Assembly (NCBI GenBank): GCA_934561175.1
Contig: CAKTFW010000054.1
Location: 1-5,906 of the forward strand
Source of the DNA: an uncultured Oscillospiraceae bacterium
Lineage (GTDB): Bacteria > Bacillota > Clostridia > Oscillospirales > Oscillospiraceae
Direction: 5' to 3'
DNA: 5,906 nt
The number at the start of each line of letters is the position of its first letter. Position 1 is the first letter of the stretch. The position numbers and the translations under genes are program-made. The notes below the pieces were generated by a model. The model was not told the origin of the DNA. It saw only the letters and a list, made by a program, of their open reading frames with translations, and ran no database searches. Shown piece after piece: positions 1 through 5,848 of the stretch.

Positions 1-657
1 CGCCGTTGGTGGCTGTGTTGTTGTAGATATTGCCGCCGTTCATGTTGAACATGCCGTTCGAGCACACGCCGCCGCCGCTGCAGGCGCCAGTTCCGGTGAA
101 TTTGTTGCCGTAGATGCTGCCGCCGTCCATGGTGAATTGGGAGTCATCGCCGAGCATATACACACCAGCGGCGTTGGCCTTGGCCTTGTTGTTTGCAATT
201 TCTGCGTTATCGGACATCGTTAAGGTACTGTTGGCACCATTTAGAAACACACCGCCGCCACTGCTGTCGCTGGCAGTATTGTTGCTGATGGCCGAATTGC
301 CGGACATCTTAATCTTGCCCATGACTGCACACACACCGCCGCCGCTGTACTTGGTGGTTACATTTTTGGTGATCGACGCGCTGCCGGACATTTCGAGCGT
401 GGCGTTGATGCCGAGATACACGCCGCCGCCATCGCCGCCGGTGGTTTTATTGCCGCTGATCTCACCGCCGTACATGGTGATGACGGCCTTGTTGGCTGCC
501 CAAATGCCGCCGCCATCGTCGGTCATCGTGTTGCCGGTAATACTGCCGCCGTACATGGTGAATGTACAGCCTTCGCTCACATTCACGCCTCTGCCGTTGA
601 TTCCGGTCTTGTGGGTGATCTTGCCGTATTCCGTCTTGCCGCCCTTGCAGTCGGTCA
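1..657 (-). repeat. Second GG-repeat array of the surface protein (at least seven units, incomplete)
   Basis: From residue about 560 to the window edge, units of about 26-30 residues recur. Each has a beta-strand such as FTMYGGSI, ITMYGGEI, LEMSGSASI, IKMSGNSAI, LTMSDNAEI, FTMDGGSI or FNMNGGNI, then an Asn-rich turn (GN/NN) and a GGGV strand. The repeats also show at DNA level: on the plus strand, blocks like GCCGCCGTACATGGTGA and CACCGCCGCC recur every 80-90 bases. The last visible unit is cut by the window edge, so the true number is unknown. Near-identical DNA units could allow copy-number change by slippage or recombination, but this is inference. Confidence 0.8.
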
Positions 658-2332
658 AGGTGAAGCTGCCGGTGACTTTGATTGCATCGCCCTCTTGCTG
701 CATCGTGATGCTGTACCCGTTGAGGTCAAGCACCGTGTATTGGGGAGCATTCCATGCTGTCATCAGCTCGATATTCTTGGTCAGATAGTAGTAGTTGGGG
801 GCGCTCTCCGTTCCCGCCGTGATAGTGGACAGATCGGAAATCGCCGTCCATTCTACGTCAGGGTGCGTGCTGTCAGTGTGCCCGCAGGTCGCACCGCAGA
901 TGGGATGCTCGTGGGGCGGCTCACCCCTGAACAGCACCAGTGTATTGTCTTTCTGCCGCACATTATAGCCCGTACCTGCATCAGCGGAAACCCGCTTTGC
1001 ATCTTCGGCCGTGATCGTATAGCCCTCCGCCGCTTCAGCAATGGTGGTAGAGCTGCCATCCGTTGTGGGCAGCTTGTCAGCATCCACGGTCACGCCGATG
1101 CTGGCGGCGCTGCTCAAGCCGCCCTTGCCGATAAGGGTCTTACCTACTCCATAAACCTCAACCTTTTTGTGGTAAACATTGTTTACTTTGCTGCTCGTAT
1201 CATTGTTCCCCGTGATGACCGGTGCGCCGGATAAGGTAACGTTGGCGTCCATATCCGCATACACACCGCCGCCATTGCAGCCGCTGCCTACCCTGTTACC
1301 AGTGATGCTACCGCCGGTCATAGTGAAGGCACCGTTCTTCACATAGACACCACCACCGTCATGGCCAGCACTGTTTTCGGCGATCGTGCCGCCGGTCATA
1401 GTGAAGCTGGTAGAACTGGCTTGCACAATTACACCGCCGCCGCAGACCGCAGTTTTGTTGCCACTGATGCTGCCGCCGTGCATGGTGAAGCTGGCGTTGG
1501 CACCCACATGGACGCCCGCACCATAGTTATTATCATATTCGTTACCGTTACCGCTGACGCTGCCGCTGTAGAGCACAAAATTGGCTTCCCCGACACCATT
1601 ACCATTTTCGACCCATACGCCGCTACCGGTATACTTGGCAGTACCATTCATGCCATGCGTGACAGTGCCTTTATTTTTGCAGTCGCAGAGCGTAAAGGTC
1701 ACGCCTCCGTTCACGCAAATGGTACTATCATTATTACTATTCATTGCGTCCATGCTGATGTTATACCCGTTCAGGCACAATACCACGCCGTCTTGGGGAT
1801 ACCACGTGCTGGTCCGCGTCACAGGACCGGTCAAGTAGTAATAGCCCGCCCTATCGATATCATCCAGGCTGGAAACACCCTTCCATCCGGTCACAACTTC
1901 CCCGTGCTTATTGCAGTTCACGTCGCCGCAGATGGGATGGCTATGCTCCCCCCCTTGCTCCGCCGTCAGCGTGGTCATGGCTTCGCACAGCGCCTCGTAC
2001 CGGGTCATATCCAGCTTCTCCCGCTGCTCGTCAGTCAGAAGCGCCAGCGCCTTGTCAATGGCGATGAGCTTTGTTTCAAGCGCCTCCGCGTTCTCTGCCG
2101 TTGCCTCGTCCGGCAGAGCGTCAATAAGCGCCTGTGCAGCCTGCACTGCCGCGTCGTTCTCTTCTTCGTCCTGCAGGGTGGTGTCTTCGTCGATGGTGTA
2201 GCCATCACTAACATCCGTACTGCTTTGCATCTCCTGTCCAGCAGGACTTGCATCTTCCGCCAACGCTGTCGCAGGCAGCATTGTCAGACACAAAGCCAGA
2301 ACAAGAAATAGACTTGTGATGCGTTTCCTCAT
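1..2332 (-). CDS. Secreted surface protein with two GG-repeat beta-helix modules (5' part; runs off the left edge)
   Basis: One frame stays open from the ATG at 2332 down to base 1 (777 codons, no stop). The start is fixed by an AAAGGAGG site 6 bases upstream and by a signal peptide: MRKR, a hydrophobic core (SLFLVLALCLTMLP), and ATALA with cleavage after residue 25. Residues about 55-120 are a charged, Ala-rich helical stretch. Two related modules follow. Each opens with a His/Cys header (HSHPICG at 130-136; HEHPICG at 474-480), then YYYLT, L-NGY-I, FTL-DCK, and then a stack of repeats of about 26-30 residues with the pattern FTM-GGSI-GN...GGGV. Such repeats fold as right-handed parallel beta-helices in known extracellular adhesins and polymorphic surface proteins. 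The cell-wall or S-layer anchor would lie beyond the left edge and is not visible. Export and surface location are inferred from the signal peptide; the ligand is unknown. Codon use is GC-rich compared with the AT-rich upstream region. Confidence 0.9.
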   Translation of the reverse strand, partial: MRKRITSLFLVLALCLTMLPATALAEDASPAGQEMQSSTDVSDGYTIDEDTTLQDEEENDAAVQAAQALIDALPDEATAENAEALETKLIAIDKALALLTDEQREKLDMTRYEALCEAMTTLTAEQGGEHSHPICGDVNCNKHGEVVTGWKGVSSLDDIDRAGYYYLTGPVTRTSTWYPQDGVVLCLNGYNISMDAMNSNNDSTICVNGGVTFTLCDCKNKGTVTHGMNGTAKYTGSGVWVENGNGVGEANFVLYSGSVSGNGNEYDNNYGAGVHVGANASFTMHGGSISGNKTAVCGGGVIVQASSTSFTMTGGTIAENSAGHDGGGVYVKNGAFTMTGGSITGNRVGSGCNGGGVYADMDANVTLSGAPVITGNNDTSSKVNNVYHKKVEVYGVGKTLIGKGGLSSAASIGVTVDADKLPTTDGSSTTIAEAAEGYTITAEDAKRVSADAGTGYNVRQKDNTLVLFRGEPPHEHPICGATCGHTDSTHPDVEWTAISDLSTITAGTESAPNYYYLTKNIELMTAWNAPQYTVLDLNGYSITMQQEGDAIKVTGSFTLTDCKGGKTEYGKITHKTGINGRGVNVSEGCTFTMYGGSITGNTMTDDGGGIWAANKAVITMYGGEISGNKTTGGDGGGVYLGINATLEMSGSASITKNVTTKYSGGGVCAVMGKIKMSGNSAISNNTASDSSGGGVFLNGANSTLTMSDNAEIANNKAKANAAGVYMLGDDSQFTMDGGSIYGNKFTGTGACSGGGVCSNGMFNMNGGNIYNNTATNG
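1220..1580 (-). repeat. First GG-repeat array of the surface protein (about four to five units)
   Basis: Residues about 252-370 contain four clear units (FVLYSGSVSGN, FTMHGGSISGN, FTMTGGTIAEN, FTMTGGSITGN, each followed by a GGGV or GAGV strand). A degenerate closing unit (VTLSGAPVITGN) leads into a non-repeat cap containing IGKGGLSSAASIGVTVDADKL. This array is shorter than the second one and ends in a defined cap, which suggests that each module folds separately. Confidence 0.75.
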
Positions 2333-2338
2333 AGGTAT

Positions 2339-2346
2339 CCTCCTTT
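2339..2346 (-). promoter_or_regulatory. Strong ribosome binding site of the surface-protein gene
   Basis: On the minus strand AAAGGAGG sits 6 bases before the ATG at 2332. It is a near-perfect match to the 16S anti-Shine-Dalgarno sequence and settles the start codon. Confidence 0.9.
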
Positions 2347-2417
2347 GCATGGTGGTCAAATTTTATTCATGCCAGCCTGACCATAGCGGGCAAAGTTTAC
2401 AGGTTTGCAGAAAGGTA

Positions 2418-2460
2418 TCATCCCGTGGGTACCCACGGGATGAGGGGTGCACCCCTCATC
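2418..2460. repeat. Two overlapping perfect palindromes in the surface-protein leader
   Basis: Palindrome one covers 2418-2443 (26 bases, half-site TCATCCCGTGGGT). Palindrome two covers 2439-2460 (22 bases, half-site GATGAGGGGTG). Both are perfect with no spacer, and they share the five bases GATGA at 2439-2443. They lie between the putative promoter and the ribosome binding site, so they would be transcribed as two alternative or tandem GC-rich hairpins. No T-run follows on either strand, which argues against an ordinary terminator. They could be a tandem operator for a dimeric regulator, an RNA leader structure, or a dispersed palindromic repeat. Confidence 0.85.
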
Positions 2461-2499
2461 ATAAGTCTTTCGCTATTTTTTGTGTAAACTACCAAGATA

Positions 2500-2528
2500 A
2501 GTATAACAACTTATAAGATAAATGTAAA
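2500..2528 (-). promoter_or_regulatory. Putative sigma-A-type promoter for the surface-protein gene
   Basis: Reading the minus strand, the -35 TTTACA (2528-2523) is followed by a 17-base spacer and the -10 TATACT (2505-2500). Each hexamer matches consensus at 5 of 6 positions, with ideal spacing, in AT-rich DNA. Transcription would begin near 2493, giving a leader of about 160 bases before the ATG at 2332. This is pattern matching only, but it is the best promoter in the region and it points towards the surface-protein gene. Confidence 0.6.
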
Positions 2529-2616
2529 TCATTCTAAAGCATGAGATTATAGATAGTCAATTATCAAAATATTAAACTCTTTTCTATCGATATGTATTAA
2601 CTCTAATTGAATGATT

Positions 2617-4188
2617 TTATTCAGCACTCGTCATAACAGGCAGATTTCTTGCCACCAGATAATCGTTGCATTCGTGAATTGACCCCATATACAGGTGGTT
2701 TAGAAAAAAGTTATACATCAGATGTGCTTCATTCTGTGCCAACCGTAGCGTAAAACCAGATTTACTGATGAGAGCATTGCTCAACTCCGGCGGTAGATTC
2801 ATTCCGATGCAAATAGCGACCACACAGTCAACATTCTTAGGGTATGCTGGATTGTTACGCAAGCGCTGAATCAACTTCGTGGAAACAAGAGCTTTCTCTG
2901 CGAGGGTTTCTTCGGATATTTCCACCCACTCCATAAGATAGACGAGAGCGGCGCCGAATTGAGCGGGCAGTTCTTGGAGAACTTTCTGAATCTCCATTTC
3001 TCGTGCAAGGATAGCATCTGCCTTTCCCATAACATCGGCGCTGACCTCTTTGGCAAAAGTGGTCTGGAACACAATGCCGGAATCCACATCTCTGAAGAGA
3101 ACACACTCTTTGTAAAATTCCTCGCCGTATTTATTTGTTGCCTTTACTTTCAGTTCGAAAACCAGACAACACTCATCCATGTGCAAGCGACCGTAATCAG
3201 TCATCTGTACTGTGTTGTTTTCATCTCTGGTAACATACTTTGGGTCATTCAAACACATATGCGAATCCACATATATGTAGGAACCCTTTTGAGATTGAGC
3301 AGAAAGGCGCATATCACTGAAGGCGATGATTTGAGCATCATCTGCGCTGATGCAGTATGTCTGATCTTTCTGCAAACTGCCCTTTTTGAAGGCGTGGGGC
3401 TTCACATAGTGTCCGTCAATATAAGTAAATACGCCGATTGCTTCCTCGTATCCCACATCTACCATACGCATTTTGGCAGCGTGGCGGGAGACAACAAAAA
3501 AGGTTGTCAGGGCATCAATGACAGCTTCCATTACATCCACGATGTGAGCCGCATTCAATTCTCGTTGGAATTTACGGACAAATTCAGCAGCTTTCGTCTT
3601 AAAAGAACCAATCGGCATCTGGATGCGAGGGGCCAAGGAGTTTGCCTGCCACTCCATCCAGTCGGCTGCGGTGCGGTCAGAAGATCCCTTCGAGCCGCCA
3701 ATGACCAGGCACTTTATCTGTGTAGCATCGCAGTTATAAAGCCGCTCCAGTTCAAAGGCTTTCCTGTGCTGATCCCAATGGACGCACTCATGCACGATGG
3801 TGTTGTTGACGGACCCCAGGTTTCTCAAAAGGAATACCTTGGGATCGACAATGATAGTTTTTGCTGGAAAGTGAGTGACCTCCATTTCCCCCGTAGCTGA
3901 GTTATACACTTCGGAGTCGCAGTCTTGGAAGAAAAGTTGTCCAAATACAGAAAAATCCTCTGTCAGTTCATGAGTAATAACCGAAAGGCCGAGCCTGTCG
4001 GCAAGAACCGTAGGGTCAACAGGCATAGGGGTTCGAAGGGCTTCCGGGTAGTGTTTCCTCAAAAATTCCGTAGCTATCTTATCGAGGTCGATTTTATAGC
4101 TGATCGGAACCAAGGAATCTGACAAAAGCTTGTTCTGCTTGTTTCTTTGATTATACTGATTGATCCGATGAATACAGAGGTCATCCAT
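2617..4188 (-). CDS. ImmA/IrrE-family zinc metallopeptidase with C-terminal helix-turn-helix, probably 5'-truncated
   Basis: The frame from the ATG at 4188 gives 523 residues. A zinc-peptidase motif HECVH is at 133-137, preceded by NNTIV. The downstream WMEWQANSLAPRIQMP (177-192) matches the ImmA/IrrE pattern E-x-x-A-N-x-x-A...MP, with E179 the likely third zinc ligand. Residues about 240-400 are a family-specific middle region I cannot assign. Residues about 423-445 (ISEETLAEKALVSTKLIQRL) look like an XRE-type helix-turn-helix. ImmA-type proteases cut repressors to switch on mobile elements, and IrrE acts in stress response; the target here is unknown. The start is doubtful: ATG 4188 has no ribosome binding site, and family-like sequence (DVDEDTCFPWFIL...) continues in frame to about 4255, where recombinase sequence begins on the other strand. 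The frame stays open to 4416, but that part is antisense to the recombinase and likely meaningless. I think the native N-terminus has been lost. Confidence 0.85.
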   Translation of the reverse strand: MDDLCIHRINQYNQRNKQNKLLSDSLVPISYKIDLDKIATEFLRKHYPEALRTPMPVDPTVLADRLGLSVITHELTEDFSVFGQLFFQDCDSEVYNSATGEMEVTHFPAKTIIVDPKVFLLRNLGSVNNTIVHECVHWDQHRKAFELERLYNCDATQIKCLVIGGSKGSSDRTAADWMEWQANSLAPRIQMPIGSFKTKAAEFVRKFQRELNAAHIVDVMEAVIDALTTFFVVSRHAAKMRMVDVGYEEAIGVFTYIDGHYVKPHAFKKGSLQKDQTYCISADDAQIIAFSDMRLSAQSQKGSYIYVDSHMCLNDPKYVTRDENNTVQMTDYGRLHMDECCLVFELKVKATNKYGEEFYKECVLFRDVDSGIVFQTTFAKEVSADVMGKADAILAREMEIQKVLQELPAQFGAALVYLMEWVEISEETLAEKALVSTKLIQRLRNNPAYPKNVDCVVAICIGMNLPPELSNALISKSGFTLRLAQNEAHLMYNFFLNHLYMGSIHECNDYLVARNLPVMTSAE

Positions 4189-4215
4189 ATTTTTATATAA
4201 ATCGGCTGTACAGGA

Positions 4216-4260
4216 TAAGATGAACCACGGAAAACAAGTATCCTCATCAACATCACGATG
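4216..4260. other. Probable recombination or deletion junction between two 5'-truncated genes
   Basis: To the left, minus-strand peptidase-like sequence can be followed up to about 4255. To the right, plus-strand recombinase family sequence starts at about 4258 (ECYFEKE). In the recombinase frame the next upstream stop is TAA at 4216-4218, and the codons between do not resemble a resolvase domain. Neither gene has a ribosome binding site or convincing promoter here. The exact base cannot be fixed without homologues. Confidence 0.55.
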
Positions 4261-5466
4261 GAATGTTACTTTGAAAAGGAAGGGATTTTCACATTCGACG
4301 GCAAGGGCGAACTGCTTATTACCATCATGTCCAGCCTTGCGCAGGAAGAAAGCCGGAGCATTTCCGAGAATGTCACCTGGGGTCAACGCAAGAGCTTCTC
4401 CGACGGCAAGGTGCATTTGCCCTACAAACGATTCCTCGGCTATGAAAAGGGTGAGAATGGTCGGCCGGCTATTGTTGAGGAAGAAGCTGCAATTGTTCGT
4501 CTGATTTATCGTCTTTTTCTTGACGGCAAAACTCCGGTTGGAATTTGCGACTACCTTGAGAAAAATGCTATACCGTCACCGAGCGGTAAGAAAAAGTGGA
4601 GTAAGACTACAGTGACCAGTATTCTTCAAAATGAAAAATACAAGGGTGATGCCCTCCTGCAAAAATCATTTACTGTAGATTTCCTGCAAAAGAAAATGAA
4701 AGTTAACGATGGTGAAGTCCCGCAATATTATGTAGAGGGCAGCCATCCCGCCATCATCGACCCGGACGAATGGGAACTTGTGCAGTCAGAGCTGGCGCGG
4801 CGCAAAGTCCTCGGCAGAGCCTACAGTGGGAAAAGCGTTCTGTCGGCAAAGCTGGTCTGCGAGGACTGCGGAGGATTCTTCGGCTCTAAGGTCTGGCATT
4901 CCACAGACCGCTACCGCCGCACCAGATGGCAGTGCAACAACAAATTCAAAGGTAAGGAACGCTGTCACACGCCGACCGTAGACACGGAGACTGTACAGCA
5001 GCTGTTCATAAAGGCTTACAATCTGATGATGCAGGATCGAGGGCAGATTATAAAGGAAATAGAATTGTGGCGACGGGAACTGACAAACTTCGAAGCACTG
5101 GATGCCGATATTGAACGGCAGCGCGAAGAGGTTCAGGTGGTCGCAGAACTGACCAAGGCAGCAGTCAAGGAAAACGCATCCACGGCGCAGTCCCAGGATG
5201 CCTACCTTAAAAAGTACAATGCCCTCACCGAACGGTACGAGAAAGCGGCTACGGAACTGGAAAGGTTGCAGAACCTACGCACCGCCCGCAGTCAGCAGGA
5301 CAAGAAAATGGCGCTTTATATCCGCACCCTCAAGAAGCAGCCAGAGGTGATGCACGACTGGAACGACACCATCTGGACGGTGATGATTGAGAAAGCAATT
5401 GTCCACAGAAACAGTGAAATAACCTTTGTTTTCAAAAATGGCACTGAAATCAAAGCTAGAGCATAA
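4258..5466 (+). CDS. Large serine recombinase lacking its catalytic N-terminus (probable pseudogene)
   Basis: The 402-residue frame begins inside the resolvase domain. YFEKEGIFTFDGKGE (4-18) and SLAQEESRSISENV (26-39) are the last strand and long helix of that domain in transposon recombinases of the TnpX/Tn1549 type. The 'recombinase' DNA-binding domain follows (about 52-180, with LPYKRFLGY and NEKYKGD), then a zinc ribbon with C201, C204, C226 and C236, a coiled coil at about 266-345, and a C-terminal beta segment (IVHRNSEITFVF). Full-length relatives are usually about 500-560 residues, so roughly 110-150 are missing, including the nucleophilic serine and the active-site arginines. The ATG at 4258 has no ribosome binding site. 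The protein, if made, could bind att-type DNA but not cut it. The rest of the frame is undamaged, which suggests recent truncation. Such genes usually sit at one end of an integrated element, so an element boundary may lie just downstream. Confidence 0.88.
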   Translation: MECYFEKEGIFTFDGKGELLITIMSSLAQEESRSISENVTWGQRKSFSDGKVHLPYKRFLGYEKGENGRPAIVEEEAAIVRLIYRLFLDGKTPVGICDYLEKNAIPSPSGKKKWSKTTVTSILQNEKYKGDALLQKSFTVDFLQKKMKVNDGEVPQYYVEGSHPAIIDPDEWELVQSELARRKVLGRAYSGKSVLSAKLVCEDCGGFFGSKVWHSTDRYRRTRWQCNNKFKGKERCHTPTVDTETVQQLFIKAYNLMMQDRGQIIKEIELWRRELTNFEALDADIERQREEVQVVAELTKAAVKENASTAQSQDAYLKKYNALTERYEKAATELERLQNLRTARSQQDKKMALYIRTLKKQPEVMHDWNDTIWTVMIEKAIVHRNSEITFVFKNGTEIKARA

Positions 5467-5469
5467 GTT

Positions 5470-5526
5470 AAGGTCGCAAGATCGCACACCTTTTGGGGAG
5501 TACGGGTTTTGCGACCTTGTTTTTTG
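5470..5526 (+). terminator. Terminator-like stem after the recombinase gene
   Basis: A perfect 10-base stem (AAGGTCGCAA at 5470-5479 with TTGCGACCTT at 5509-5518) is followed by GTTTTTTG. It begins 3 bases after the TAA. The 29-base loop is long for an intrinsic terminator. In serine-recombinase elements the attachment site can also lie here, so the stem could mark an element end instead. Confidence 0.55.
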
Positions 5527-5621
5527 TGCTCTTAGAGAAATAATTAAACAGTACACACCCTTTTGCCGAAAAAATGCACACCCCACGACCTTTCTTTAAA
5601 AGGTATTATGGAGAAAACGAG

Positions 5622-5666
5622 AAAAAGCTCTGCAACACTCGTTTCTGAGCAGCCGCAGAGCCTTTT
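5622..5666. terminator. Possible bidirectional terminator hairpin
   Basis: A 7-base stem (GCTCTGC at 5627-5633 with GCAGAGC at 5655-5661) is flanked by an A-run on the left (5622-5626) and CTTTT on the right, which would extend the pairing past one mismatch. A-run, stem and T-run symmetry fits termination on both strands. The 21-base loop and short T-run make it modest. Confidence 0.5.
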
Positions 5667-5717
5667 ATCGTTAAAATGTATATGAAAAGCCTTGCAAATA
5701 GGCACTTTTTCAAAAAG

Positions 5718-5768
5718 AAACTGGACACCAATCGTGATACACATTGTATCAAAATTGGTGTCCAGTTT
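5718..5768. repeat. Long near-perfect hairpin (51 bases)
   Basis: The outer arms are a perfect 15-base inverted repeat (AAACTGGACACCAAT at 5718-5732; ATTGGTGTCCAGTTT at 5754-5768). Inside, after a two-by-two mismatch (CG against AA), lies a second perfect 7-base stem (TGATACA at 5735-5741; TGTATCA at 5745-5751) around a 3-base loop. A further T and then G follow, so a T-run of four sits at the 3' end on the plus strand. It could act as a terminator, but it is longer than usual and may be a recombination or replication site, or a small mobile palindrome. Confidence 0.8.
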
Positions 5769-5807
5769 TGTCATGGCATATCAGTATGGATGCCGACCGA
5801 ACCGGGA

Positions 5808-5848
5808 CCCCACAAGGTGGGGCGGCGCGGGGGCAATTCACTTGCCCC
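5808..5848. repeat. Tandem GC-rich hairpins, oriT-like or leader structure
   Basis: Hairpin one is CCCCAC (5808-5813) with GTGGGG (5817-5822) around AAG. Hairpin two is GGGGCAA (5830-5836) with TTGCCCC (5842-5848) around TTCAC. Only seven bases separate them. A direct repeat GGAGCG follows at 5873-5878 and 5886-5891, and the window ends in AAAAATAAG. Adjacent inverted repeats next to a nick region are typical of transfer origins of mobilisable elements, but no relaxase is visible here, so this is a suggestion only. Confidence 0.45.

Larger units (their letters stand above)
2333..2616. other. Intergenic control region between the surface-protein gene and the peptidase gene
   Basis: This 284-base stretch has no convincing gene. 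The half next to the surface-protein gene carries its ribosome binding site and two overlapping palindromes. The distal half (about 2461-2616) is strongly AT-rich and holds the promoter. Weak inverted repeats are also present: 8 bases at 2394-2401 and 2483-2490 flanking the palindromes, and 9 bases at 2526-2534 and 2609-2617, the latter overlapping the peptidase stop codon. I see no clear intrinsic terminator for the peptidase gene, so readthrough from it into the surface-protein gene (same strand) is possible. Confidence 0.7.

Noticed and set aside
1..657. CRISPR-like array suggested by regular repeats
   Set aside because: The repeats are coding, diverged, in one open frame and follow the protein repeat length. 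There are no constant repeats with unique spacers.
114..788. Plus-strand open frame of 224 codons rich in Pro and Leu
   Set aside because: It is the complement of the GG-repeat surface protein. The Pro-rich pattern comes from antisense of Gly/Asn repeats, and there is no ribosome binding site.
1361..2311. Plus-strand open frame of 316 codons
   Set aside because: It is antisense to the first module and signal-peptide region of the surface protein, which has clear domain structure and a start signal on the other strand.
2418..2460. Palindromes as an intrinsic terminator
   Set aside because: No T-run follows on either strand. The plus-strand T-run near 2476-2481 is too far away.
2394..2534. 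Invertible promoter (phase variation) of the surface-protein gene
   Set aside because: The promoter at 2500-2528 is not enclosed by matching inverted repeats. The 8-base pair (2394-2401, 2483-2490) lies wholly to one side, and other pairs are too short.
2959..3900. Plus-strand open frame of 313 codons
   Set aside because: It is antisense to the peptidase. The peptidase has HECVH and the second zinc motif in the correct frame, whereas this frame has no recognisable motif.
4189..4416. 76-codon N-terminal extension of the peptidase frame beyond 4188
   Set aside because: Beyond about 4257 it is antisense to conserved recombinase sequence, so the part up to 4416 is accidental. Only 4189-4257 may be genuine peptidase sequence.
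5544..5774. Minus-strand open frame of 76 codons
   Set aside because: It crosses two hairpins, has no ribosome binding site and shows no protein pattern.
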